From contig NZ_JACRST010000002.1 in NCBI RefSeq assembly GCF_014384885.1, forward strand, positions 1 to 64,000: a stretch of 64,000 nucleotides of DNA. The letters run 5' to 3'. The DNA comes from Ligaoa zhengdingensis (GTDB lineage: Bacteria; Bacillota; Clostridia; Oscillospirales; Ruminococcaceae). Shown one piece after another: positions 55,469-62,298 of this stretch (the stretch's first letter is position 1; the number at the start of each line of letters is the position of its first letter). Under the pieces are notes generated by a model, which ran no database searches, was not told the DNA's origin, and was given only the letters and a program-made list of their open reading frames with translations. Position numbers and translations under genes: made by a program.

Positions 55469-55499
55469 GGGTTTGCACTTTGCCTTGCAGCTTCGGGCA
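55469..55499 (+). repeat. 31-bp direct repeat, copy 2
   Basis: 29 of 31 positions match copy 1 at 55380-55410. It is followed directly by the second copy of the GGCAGAGCGTTTGCGCA element. Confidence 0.75.
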
Positions 55500-55517
55500 G
55501 AGCGTTTGCGCACTGCC

Positions 55518-55579
55518 GTGTGCCTGCCTTGGCATTGCCCCCGGGCGCATGCCCGGCGGGGTTGCGCCCCCGCGGGACG
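55518..55579 (+). repeat. Inverted repeat, left copy
   Basis: Matches the reverse complement of 56411-56460: both contain GCCTGCC-T/C-TGGCATTGC and GGCGGGGTTGCGCCCC-GCGGGACG. The left copy has about 12 extra bases in the middle. The pair encloses about 830 bp. Confidence 0.65.
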
Positions 55580-55741
55580 CCTCACTTTTGGTACGCGCCA
55601 AAAGTGAGCAAAAGCGCCCCAAAGGGCGTTCCCCCCTTTGGCACCCCCCTTTGGGGCGGCCGGCCAACGGCCGGAGGAAAGCCGGGCAGGCTCGTTTGTT
55701 AAGCAAAGTGCAGCTTCCGCGCGGAGGACGCACCCGGTATG

Positions 55742-55864
55742 GCGCAAGCGCCAACTCGGATTGCCTGTCGGCACTGCCGACGTGCCTTCCAGTCGCTTCG
55801 TGCAAATTCCAGGGAGCGCAAGGTGAATTGTCCCGAAGGGACAAGAGAAGGCCCTCTGGAGGGC
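55742..55864 (+). repeat. Covarying-hairpin module, copy 1
   Basis: Starts with GCAAGCGCCAAC and the hairpin GTCGGC-ACT-GCCGAC, and ends with AAGGTGAATTG, hairpin GTCCC-GAA-GGGAC, linker AAGAGAAG, hairpin GCCCTC-TG-GAGGGC (55819-55864). In copy 2 the linkers are the same but the stems differ in compensatory ways. Confidence 0.6.
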
Positions 55865-56030
55865 ACTCGCTCCACTCAGGCACCTGTCCCGCCTTTGGCG
55901 GGATCCCCTCGGGTAATGCCCGCATCCTCTCTGCCGTCCCCCGCTTGCCCTAGATCCTCCGCCCTTCCGAGGGCGTAAATGCGGTGTTCTGTTTGTGCTT
56001 CCGGCTTCGGCCACCGCGCCCTGTATTAAC

Positions 56031-56343
56031 GTAAGCGCCAACCCGGCTTTCCCGTCGGCGTTGCCGACCCGACCCGGAGCCAAAAATCAAGCGGTGCGCT
56101 GCCTGCGCGCTTTACTGGTATCGTCCGAGGGCTCCCCGTAGGGGCAATGGTTCGTGGGAGCGAAGCGTCCCCTTGCCTTTTTTCGCGAAGCGACTTCAGA
56201 ACCATTGCCGAGGGGGCTTGCCGGGTGTCGGCAACATCAGCGCAAATTTTATCTCCGGCGCGGGGGTTTCAAAAGGGGAAAACCCTTTTGTGTGCTTTCA
56301 AGGTGAATTGGCCCATTGGGCCAAGAGAAGGGCCCCTGGGGCC
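56031..56343 (+). repeat. Covarying-hairpin module, copy 2
   Basis: Starts with GTAAGCGCCAAC and GTCGGC-GTT-GCCGAC; about 190 bp more internal sequence than copy 1; ends with AAGGTGAATTG, hairpin GGCCC-ATT-GGGCC, linker AAGAGAAG, hairpin GGCCCC-TG-GGGCC (56299-56343). Confidence 0.6.
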
Positions 56344-56410
56344 TTGGTTCTTCTTTTCACATAAAAGAAGAACATTTAAAAATGAAACATTAAATTAAAA
56401 TTGCACCAGC

Positions 56411-56460
56411 CGTCCCGCAGGGGCGCAACCCCGCCCAGGCAATGCCGAGGCAGGCGCACG
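56411..56460 (-). repeat. Inverted repeat, right copy
   Basis: Reverse-complement partner of 55518-55579; see that entry. Confidence 0.65.
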
Positions 56461-56491
56461 GGGGCACGCAAAAGCTCCGTAAAAAGGCCGC

Positions 56492-56530
56492 AAAAAGCCG
56501 GGCGGGGATGATAGTGCCATCCCGCCCGGC
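56492..56530 (-). terminator. Minus-strand terminator at the edge of the repeat cluster
   Basis: GCCGGGCGGGGATG / CATCCCGCCCGGC stem (one bulge); the minus strand continues GCTTTTTGCGG. It is second in line after the terminator at 56546-56580. Confidence 0.6.
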
Positions 56531-56545
56531 CTCTGTTTGAGGACG

Positions 56546-56580
56546 CAAAAAAGGCGCTGTATGTTTTTTACTCATACAGC
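56546..56580 (-). terminator. Minus-strand terminator of the 49-codon candidate gene
   Basis: GCTGTATG / CATACAGC stem with a 9-nt loop; the minus strand continues GCGCCTTTTTTGCG. The stop codon of the candidate gene (56572-56574) lies in this hairpin. Confidence 0.7.
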
Positions 56581-56721
56581 ACCCCGAATGTTTTCCCCTT
56601 CATTCGTGCAACGCAGGCCGCCTGCAAAATACAGCGCGGCACATCCTCCCCACGTGTGGAACGCATATCCATCTTCGACTTGCAAGGCGCGACTTTTATG
56701 CGTGTCAGCGTGTGAGCACAT
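56572..56721 (-). CDS. Candidate small protein, 49 aa
   Basis: Minus-strand ATG at 56721 with an AAAGGAG SD 6 nt upstream, stop TGA at 56572 inside a strong terminator. A minus-strand promoter lies at 56872-56900. The peptide begins MCSHADTHKSRALQVEDGYAF and has three cysteines, three histidines and a mildly hydrophobic centre (CAALYFAGGL). I do not recognise it. Promoter, SD and terminator agree, but the same DNA also carries a strong plus-strand promoter (56732-56760), so the region could instead encode RNAs. Confidence 0.35.
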   Translation of the reverse strand: MCSHADTHKSRALQVEDGYAFHTWGGCAALYFAGGLRCTNEGENIRGAV

Positions 56722-56731
56722 CGCTGGCTCC

Positions 56732-56760
56732 TTTACAGCGGGGGAAAAATGTTGTATAAT
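56732..56760 (+). promoter_or_regulatory. Strong plus-strand promoter, no protein gene downstream
   Basis: TTTACA, 17-bp spacer, perfect TATAAT. It directs transcription into a hairpin-rich stretch without an ORF. Confidence 0.8.
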
Positions 56761-56765
56761 GTCGG

Positions 56766-56858
56766 TTGCAGGGCGCGGCTGTTGCCGCAGTGTATGAGTT
56801 CTCGGCTCATATGCAGGGCGCAGAGGGGGCTAACCTCTGGGCCTGCCTTGCTCTTTTT
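56766..56858 (+). ncRNA. Candidate small RNA, about 95 nt
   Basis: Three successive hairpins follow the promoter: GCGGC-TGTT-GCCGC, TATGAG-TTCTCGG-CTCATA, and GCAGG(GC) / GGCCTGC enclosing CAGAGGG / CCTCTG, then CTTGCTCTTTTT. The element TGCAGGGCGC occurs twice (about 56767-56776 and 56812-56821), so either copy could pair with GGCCTGC. It does not match 6S, RNase P, tracrRNA or a riboswitch that I know. On the other strand it would be antisense to the leader of the 49-codon candidate. The T-run is a few bases from the stem, so the 3' end is uncertain. Confidence 0.45.
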
Positions 56859-56871
56859 GTGCCTCGAACTT

Positions 56872-56900
56872 ATTATAGGCGAATATTGGTAAAAATGCAA
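56872..56900 (-). promoter_or_regulatory. Minus-strand promoter opposing the small-RNA promoter
   Basis: TTGCAT, 17-bp spacer, TATAAT on the minus strand, the same hexamers as the putP promoter. Start near 56865; the transcript would run antisense through 56766-56858 and on to the terminator at 56546-56580. Confidence 0.6.
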
Positions 56901-56948
56901 GAGGTTTTGTCGAAAAATGCAGATAACATACAGCCGATTGCGCATCAC

Positions 56949-56987
56949 AAAAGCGCCGGAGCCCGATTGAGGAGCCCCGGCGCTTTT
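56949..56987 (-). terminator. Terminator of the NSS transporter gene
   Basis: AAAAGCGCCGG / CCGGCGCTTTT stem, 15 bp beyond the stop; T-runs on both strands. Confidence 0.85.
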
Positions 56988-57002
56988 CCATTTGAATTTG
57001 CC

Positions 57003-58400
57003 TCATCCGCCGAACAGCCGCGCATAAAACGCGGGGAAGAATTTGGAGAGATACCCCTGCACAAACACCAGCAGCACGATAACCGGCAGGATGTAGCTGA
57101 CATACACCCGCGCCCAGCGCGGGAACTTGAGACCCCGGCCCTGGTTGGCCTCGGCGATGAAATTATCCCAACCCCAGCCGTAGCGTCGAGTGCAAAACAG
57201 CAGGTAGACGAGACTGCCCAGCGGCAGCAGGTTGTTGCTCACCAGGAAGTCCTCCAGGTCGAGGATGTTGCTACTTCCCCCCAATGGGTGGAAACCGGCC
57301 CACGCAGTGAAACCGAGCACACAGGGCAGCGAAAGCAAGATGATGGCGACCAGGTTGCAGGCCACCGCCTTTTTACGGCTGCATCCGGTGAGATCGATGG
57401 CAAACGATAGGATGTTTTCAAACACCGCGACGATGGTGGACAGGGCTGCAAACGACATAAAGATGAAGAACAGCGCGCCCCACCAGCGGCCGCCCGCCAT
57501 GTGGTTGAACACATTTGGCAGGGTGACGAACACCAGGCCGGGGCCCTCGCCGGGGTTGACGCTGTACGCCGAGCAGGCCGGAAAGATGATGAGGCCCGCG
57601 ATGAGCGCGACCAGCGTATCGAGTATGGTGATGCTGACCGATTCGCCCATGAGGCTGCGATCCCTGCCGATGTAACTGCCGAAAATCGCCATCGCGCCGA
57701 TGCCCAGGCTGAGCGTGAAAAACGCCTGGCCGAGCGCCGCGAAGATCGTGTTGCCGATGCCGTTTTCCACCATGCGGCCGAAATCGGGCACCAGGTAGAA
57801 TTTGAGGCCCTCAACCGCGCCGGGCAGGGTGACCGAGCGGATCGCCAGGACGACCATGATGACGAACAAGCTGCACATCATCCATTTTGTGATCTTTTCC
57901 ACACCCTTTTGCAGGCCCAGCGAGCAGATGCCGAAGCCCACCAGCACGATCACGATCATCCAAAAAATCTGCATCCCCATCTGCGAGGTGACAGCGCCGA
58001 ATTCCGCGCCCACCTGGTCGGCGTCGAGCCCCACAAAATCCCCCTTGACCATCTTCACAAAGTAGGTCAGCATCCAGCCGCCCACCGTGGTATAAAACAT
58101 CATCAGCAGGTAGTTGCCCGCCATGCCGAACCAACGGTAGATATGCCACTTGCTGCCCTTGGGCTCCAACACATTGAAGGAAAGCGCCACGCTCTTCTGG
58201 CTGGCGCGGCCCACCGCGAACTCCATCACCATGATCGGAAGCCCCAGAATCGCCAAAAACAACAGGTAGATGAGCACGAACACCGCTCCGCCGTACTGCC
58301 CCGTGATGTAGGGGAACCGCCACACGTTCCCGATGCCGATCGCACATCCCGCGGAAATCAGCAAAAAGCCGAGCCGCGATGAAAACTTTTCCCTCTCCAA
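57003..58400 (-). CDS. Sodium-dependent transporter, NSS family
   Basis: 465-aa neurotransmitter:sodium symporter homologue with 11-12 TMs, likely a Na+-coupled amino acid importer. TM1 carries the family signature SAGCAIGIGNVWRFPYITGQYGG with the unwound region that binds Na+ and substrate; TM6 region FFTLSLGIGAMAIFGSYIG and TM8 SFAALSTIVAVFENI follow the family pattern. LeuT/MhsT-type transporters in Firmicutes carry hydrophobic or branched-chain amino acids; specificity cannot be read. It has its own consensus promoter and terminator. Confidence 0.93.
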   Translation of the reverse strand: MEREKFSSRLGFLLISAGCAIGIGNVWRFPYITGQYGGAVFVLIYLLFLAILGLPIMVMEFAVGRASQKSVALSFNVLEPKGSKWHIYRWFGMAGNYLLMMFYTTVGGWMLTYFVKMVKGDFVGLDADQVGAEFGAVTSQMGMQIFWMIVIVLVGFGICSLGLQKGVEKITKWMMCSLFVIMVVLAIRSVTLPGAVEGLKFYLVPDFGRMVENGIGNTIFAALGQAFFTLSLGIGAMAIFGSYIGRDRSLMGESVSITILDTLVALIAGLIIFPACSAYSVNPGEGPGLVFVTLPNVFNHMAGGRWWGALFFIFMSFAALSTIVAVFENILSFAIDLTGCSRKKAVACNLVAIILLSLPCVLGFTAWAGFHPLGGSSNILDLEDFLVSNNLLPLGSLVYLLFCTRRYGWGWDNFIAEANQGRGLKFPRWARVYVSYILPVIVLLVFVQGYLSKFFPAFYARLFGG

Positions 58401-58463
58401 AAGAAAACCTCCTCAAATGTGAAAATTCCTTATCCAAAATATGAACAAAAGACAGTTACCAAT

Positions 58464-58492
58464 ATCATACAGTTTTACAGGGCAGTTGTCAA
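58464..58492 (-). promoter_or_regulatory. Promoter of the NSS transporter gene
   Basis: TTGACA, 17-bp spacer, TATGAT on the minus strand; start near 58457, leader about 57 nt. Confidence 0.85.
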
Positions 58493-58504
58493 TCTCTGGG
58501 CCCC

Positions 58505-58533
58505 TTGCAATCCCGGTGGGCTGCTGGTAGACT
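58505..58533 (+). promoter_or_regulatory. Promoter of mutY
   Basis: TTGCAA, 17-bp spacer, TAGACT with an extended TGG; divergent from the NSS promoter, 12 bp away. Confidence 0.5.
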
Positions 58534-58580
58534 AAAAGGGTCTATTCCCTTCATCTTTTGACGAAACGGGGTTACAGCCG

Positions 58581-59663
58581 ATGATTTTTAACCGTGAAAC
58601 CAGGGATTCCGCCGCGGCAATCCCCGCCCCCCTGCTCGCCTGGTACGACCAGAACAAGCGCGAGATGGCCTGGCGGGACGCCCACAACAGTTACTACACC
58701 TGGGTAAGTGAAATCATGCTCCAACAGACCCGGGTGGAGGCGGTGCGCGCCTACTTCGACCGGTTTATCGCCGCGCTGCCCACCCTGCGCGACCTGGCGG
58801 CGTGTGACGAGGAGACGCTGCTCAAGCTCTGGGAGGGCCTGGGCTACTACAACCGCGCCCGCAACCTGCAAAAGGCCGCCAAGCTGGTGGTGGAGCGCCA
58901 CGGCGGGGAGCTGCCGCGCGACTACGAACAACTGCTGGCGCTGCCCGGCATCGGGGAGTACACGGCGGGGGCGATCGCATCGATCGCATACGGCATTCCG
59001 GCGCCGTGTGTGGACGGCAATGTGATGCGGGTGCTCTCGCGCGTGACGGCGAACTGCGCGGACATCACCCTACCCGCGGTGAAGCGGGACTACCAGGCGC
59101 TCGCGCGCGAATTGATCCCTGCGGGGCGCGCGGGGGACTTCAACCAGGCGCTCATGGAGCTGGGCGCGCTGGTCTGCCTGCCGAACGGCCTGCCCTTGTG
59201 CGGGGGGTGTCCGCTGGCGGAGCTGTGCGCGGCGCACCGCGCCGGTTGTGAGCTCGACTACCCGGTGAAGCCGCCCAAGCCCGAGCGCAGAATCGAGGAA
59301 AAGACCGTCTGCGTGCTGGTCTGCGGGGAGCTCGTCTACCTGCAAAAGAGGCCGGAGGGCGGGTTGCTGGCCGGGCTGTGGGAGTTCTGGAACCGCCCGG
59401 GCCATCTCTCGCGGGATGAGCTCTGCCGCGAGCTGGAGCGGGACGGCTTAGCGGTGCGGTCGATGCACACGCTGAAAAAGGCCAAGCACATCTTCACCCA
59501 CATCGAATGGCGGATGCAGGGATATCTGGCCTATGCAGAACAGCCCATCCCCCTACCCGGCGGCGAGTGGATATCGCTGCCGCAGCTGCGGGAAGGCCAC
59601 GCCCTGCCCGGCGCGCTCAGGGCCTACAGCGCCGACCTGGAGAGGTGGGTGCAATCCCCTTGA
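58581..59663 (+). CDS. mutY: A/G-specific adenine glycosylase
   Basis: 360-aa base-excision enzyme that removes adenine opposite 8-oxoG. Catalytic E44 in SEIMLQQTRVEAV, helix-hairpin-helix LPGIGEYTAGAIASIAYG with the catalytic Asp in VDGNVMRVLSR (D145), and the iron-sulfur cysteines in CLPNGLPLCGGCPLAELC. The C-terminal NUDIX-like domain (about 230-355; GGLLAGLWEFWNRPGH, FTHIEWRMQGY) recognises 8-oxoG. The gene ends one base into the start of the radical SAM gene (TGATG), so the two are translationally coupled. Confidence 0.96.
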   Translation: MIFNRETRDSAAAIPAPLLAWYDQNKREMAWRDAHNSYYTWVSEIMLQQTRVEAVRAYFDRFIAALPTLRDLAACDEETLLKLWEGLGYYNRARNLQKAAKLVVERHGGELPRDYEQLLALPGIGEYTAGAIASIAYGIPAPCVDGNVMRVLSRVTANCADITLPAVKRDYQALARELIPAGRAGDFNQALMELGALVCLPNGLPLCGGCPLAELCAAHRAGCELDYPVKPPKPERRIEEKTVCVLVCGELVYLQKRPEGGLLAGLWEFWNRPGHLSRDELCRELERDGLAVRSMHTLKKAKHIFTHIEWRMQGYLAYAEQPIPLPGGEWISLPQLREGHALPGALRAYSADLERWVQSP

Positions 59664-60547
59664 TGCACTACAAAAGGGCCTATGTGGAGATCACCAACTG
59701 CTGCAACCTCCGGTGCAGCTTCTGTCCCCCCATCGCGCGCGCTCCCGCTTTTATGAGCCCCGAGCGCTTCGCGCAGGCGGCCCGCCAAATCCGGCCGCTG
59801 ACCGACTGGATCTATCTGCACCTGATGGGGGAACCGCTGCTGCACCCCCAGCTCGACGAAATCCTCAAAATCTGCGAAATTCTGGAGTTCAAGGCGGCGA
59901 TTACCACCAACGGGACGCTGCTGCAACAGCGCCGCGACCTGCTGCTGGGCGCCTCCAGCCTGTGCCGGCTTCAGGTTTCGCTGCACAGCTTCGAGGCCAA
60001 CGGGCAGACGGGGCCGCTGTGCGATTACCTGCACACCGTCGTGGACACGGCGTGCGCCCTCGCGGAACGGGGGACGGTGTGCATCCTGCGCCTGTGGAAC
60101 ATGGACAGCGGCGAGCTGCGCGGGGAAAACCGCCTGAATCGCGACATCATCGAGCTGCTGGAGGGGAAATTTTGCTGCACCTTTTCCCTGCGCCAGATGC
60201 TTTCGCAGGGGCAAAGCGGCGTCAAGCTCGCCCCCCGCATCTATTTGGAGATGGCCGAGCGGTTTCAGTGGCCCTCCCTGACCGCGCCCATCCTGGGGAC
60301 GGAGGCGTTTTGCACCGGCTTGCGCGAGCAGTTCGGCGTGCTGGTGGACGGGACGGTGGTACCCTGCTGCTTCGACAGCGAGGGTGCAGTCGCCCTCGGC
60401 AACCTCTTTTCGGCCCCACTCAAACAGATTCTGCTGTCCCGCCGGGCCGAGCGCATCTGTGAAGGGTTCACCGCGCGCCAGGCGGTGGAGCTGCTCTGCC
60501 GCCGCTGCGGGAGGGCAGACCGAACCGCGCAGGAGCGCAAAAAATAG
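59663..60547 (+). CDS. Radical SAM protein with a C-terminal Cys cluster
   Basis: 294-aa radical SAM enzyme. ATG 59663 overlaps the mutY TGA by one base. The 4Fe-4S motif is C14-x3-C18-x2-C21 (TNCCNLRCSFC), then LMGEPLLHP and the barrel segments AAITTNGTLLQ, LQVSLHSF. The C-terminal part has a SPASM-like cluster (VVPCCFDSEGAVALGNLF; LLCRRCGRAD), as in peptide-modifying or sulfatase-maturating relatives. No precursor peptide or sulfatase is adjacent, so function is open. Coupling to mutY suggests shared expression only. Confidence 0.85.
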   Translation: MHYKRAYVEITNCCNLRCSFCPPIARAPAFMSPERFAQAARQIRPLTDWIYLHLMGEPLLHPQLDEILKICEILEFKAAITTNGTLLQQRRDLLLGASSLCRLQVSLHSFEANGQTGPLCDYLHTVVDTACALAERGTVCILRLWNMDSGELRGENRLNRDIIELLEGKFCCTFSLRQMLSQGQSGVKLAPRIYLEMAERFQWPSLTAPILGTEAFCTGLREQFGVLVDGTVVPCCFDSEGAVALGNLFSAPLKQILLSRRAERICEGFTARQAVELLCRRCGRADRTAQERKK

Positions 60548-60555
60548 CGGAAAGG

Positions 60556-60584
60556 CTGACTTCCCGTAGGGATTATGGTATAAT
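60556..60584 (+). promoter_or_regulatory. Promoter of xpt
   Basis: CTGACT, 17-bp spacer, TATAAT with an extended TGG. The ~93-nt leader has a 9-bp stem (GCCCCGTCC / GGACGGGGC) but no purine-riboswitch consensus and no T-run. Confidence 0.6.
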
Positions 60585-60683
60585 CATACATACAGCTCTA
60601 AGCGCTGCCCCGTCCCCCGCACGGACGGGGCAACATGGCGCACCCAAATAACTACACCGTGTGCGGAGAAACGGCGGAGGACC

Positions 60684-61259
60684 ATGGAGCTTTTAAAGCA
60701 GCGCATCATCAAGGACGGGCGTATCAAACCCGGCAACATCGTCAAGGTGGACAGCTTCCTCAACCACCAGATGGACGTGGTCCTGCTCGGAGAAATTGGC
60801 GAGGAGTTTGCCCGCCGCTTTGCGGACCAGCCGGTGACCAAAATCCTGACAATCGAGGCGTCCGGGATCGGCATCGCGACCATCGCGGCGCTGCATTTCG
60901 GCAATGTGCCGGTGGTGTTCGCCAAAAAGGCCAAGTCAAAAAATCTCGATGGGGCGCTCTATCTCTCCCAGGTGGAATCGTTCACGCACGGCACAGTTTC
61001 GGAAATCCAGGTGTCGAAGAAGTTCATCACTCGGGACGATTGTGTGCTCATCCTGGACGATTTTTTGGCGCGCGGCAGGGCCCTGCTCGGCCTGATCGAC
61101 ATCGTCAAGCAGAGCGGCGCCAGCCTCGCGGGCTGCGGCATTGTCATCGAGAAGGGCTTCCAGGAAGGCGGCCAAACCCTGCGCGACATGGGGGTACGGC
61201 TGGAGTCCCTCGCAATCATCGACCGCGCAGATGAAAATGGATTTGTATTTCGCAATTGA
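60684..61259 (+). CDS. xpt: Xanthine phosphoribosyltransferase
   Basis: 191-aa type I phosphoribosyltransferase that salvages xanthine (and guanine weakly) to the nucleotide. The PRPP-binding motif is VLILDDFLARGRA (residues about 125-137); ASGIGIATIAALHFGNVPVVFAKK and the hood residues (LSQVESFTHG) are Xpt-like. The length equals Bacillus Xpt. GGCGGAGG is the SD. In Bacillus and many clostridia xpt is behind a guanine riboswitch; here I find none in the leader. A terminator follows. Confidence 0.95.
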   Translation: MELLKQRIIKDGRIKPGNIVKVDSFLNHQMDVVLLGEIGEEFARRFADQPVTKILTIEASGIGIATIAALHFGNVPVVFAKKAKSKNLDGALYLSQVESFTHGTVSEIQVSKKFITRDDCVLILDDFLARGRALLGLIDIVKQSGASLAGCGIVIEKGFQEGGQTLRDMGVRLESLAIIDRADENGFVFRN

Positions 61260-61276
61260 GCGACCGATTACGGTAG

Positions 61277-61303
61277 GCAGGGGAACAATTTCCCCTGCTT
61301 TTT
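61277..61303 (+). terminator. Terminator of xpt
   Basis: GCAGGGGAA / TTCCCCTGC stem, CAAT loop, five Ts. Confidence 0.9.
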
Positions 61304-61372
61304 GTGCGACCGATTATTACTTAAAGTATAATCATATTGTATTATTCAGTTTTATGGCGAAGGAGGCCTCTT

Positions 61373-62203
61373 ATGGACCTGTTTCTCTGCCCCATCTGCA
61401 AAATGCCGCTCTCGCGGGAGGGCGGAAGCCTCAAGTGCGCGCAAAGCCACAACTTCGATCTCGCATCGTCGGGGTATGTCAATCTCCTGGTGGATCACTG
61501 CAAAAGATCATCCGCGCCCGGCGACAGCAAGGAGATGTGCGCCGCACGCAACCACTTTTTGAGCAAGGGCTACTACCATTGCCTCGCGGAAGGGCTGGCG
61601 AACTATGTCACTGAAGCTGTGGGCGGCAACCTACGGCCGGTGGTGATCGATGCTGCGTGCGGTGAGGGCTACTACACCGCTGCGCTTTACGACCATCTGG
61701 CTGCGGCGGGCAAGGCGCCCCGCGTGGCTGGGGTGGACATCGCCAAATACGCCCTGAAATACGCGGCCAAGCGCCGCAAGCAAATCAGCTTCGCGGCCGC
61801 GAGCATCTTCAACCTGCCGCTGGAATCGGAAGTCGCGGATGTGGTGACCAATCTGTTTGCGCCGGTGGCCGACGCAGAATTCCGCCGGGTGCTCAAGCCG
61901 GGCGGCTGCATGGTCGTCGTGGGGCCGGGCGAGCGGCATCTGTGGGAGCTCAAACAGTTCCTGTACGAATCCCCTTATCTCAACGAGCCCAAGCACTACA
62001 GCTTCGAGGGCTTCGCCCTGGAGCGGAAGATGCACTTCGGCGACCGCATCCGGTTGACCAGCGGCGAGGATATCCGCAACCTGTTCTCTATGACCCCCTA
62101 CTACTGGAAAACCTCCGCTGAGGCCGCCGAGCGGCTGTATTCCCTGCCGCAGATCGAACTGGAGATCAGCTTTGAGCTTCAATCATTCATAAAGAAATCA
62201 TGA
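61373..62203 (+). CDS. 23S rRNA (guanine-N1-)-methyltransferase, RlmA type
   Basis: 276-aa SAM-dependent enzyme from ATG 61373 (AAGGAGG SD). The N-terminal zinc finger has C6, C9, C22 and H26 (CPICKMPL ... CAQSHNF), followed by the RlmA family stretch GYVNLLVDHCKRSSAPGDSKEMCAARNHFLSKGYY. SAM motif I is VIDAACGEGYYT and motif II GVDIAKYALKYAAKR. RlmA-I modifies G745 and RlmA-II (TlrB) G748 in helix 35; Gram-positive homologues are usually the second type, some linked to tylosin or telithromycin response. The distinction cannot be made by eye. Confidence 0.9.
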   Translation: MDLFLCPICKMPLSREGGSLKCAQSHNFDLASSGYVNLLVDHCKRSSAPGDSKEMCAARNHFLSKGYYHCLAEGLANYVTEAVGGNLRPVVIDAACGEGYYTAALYDHLAAAGKAPRVAGVDIAKYALKYAAKRRKQISFAAASIFNLPLESEVADVVTNLFAPVADAEFRRVLKPGGCMVVVGPGERHLWELKQFLYESPYLNEPKHYSFEGFALERKMHFGDRIRLTSGEDIRNLFSMTPYYWKTSAEAAERLYSLPQIELEISFELQSFIKKS

Positions 62204-62216
62204 TCTTCACAATCTG

Positions 62217-62247
62217 TTGATACTTTTGTGTCTTGTTTTGGTATAAT
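62217..62247 (+). promoter_or_regulatory. Promoter of lemA-TPM genes
   Basis: Extended -10 TGGTATAAT (62239-62247) with TTGATA 19 bp upstream. Confidence 0.55.
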
Positions 62248-62298
62248 AACGTCAAGCGGTATTTGCAAATACAATGCAATGATATAGGAGGAGTACTT

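Larger units (their letters stand above)
55288..56545. repeat. Palindrome-rich repeat cluster without a normal gene
   Basis: About 1.26 kb of GC-rich DNA built from diverged repeats and hairpins: a direct repeat (55380-55410 / 55469-55499), an inverted pair (55518-55579 / 56411-56460), two copies of a module (55742-55864 and 56031-56343) and strong stems such as CTCACTTTTGG / CCAAAAGTGAG (55581-55608) and a 12-bp stem 55615-55626 / 55647-55658. Open frames run through on both strands because of base composition, but they lack SDs and overlap. Similar palindromic clusters are common in Faecalibacterium-type genomes (recollection, not checked). Confidence 0.75.

Noticed and set aside
55208..56398. 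Open frames of 60-290 codons on both strands in the repeat cluster
   Set aside because: All overlap, none has an SD, and their repeated peptides merely reflect the DNA repeats.
56766..56858. 6S RNA
   Set aside because: The candidate RNA is too short and lacks the long closing stem with a central bubble.
60585..60683. Purine riboswitch upstream of xpt
   Set aside because: Conserved junction and loop sequences are missing, and no terminator or SD-masking stem is visible.
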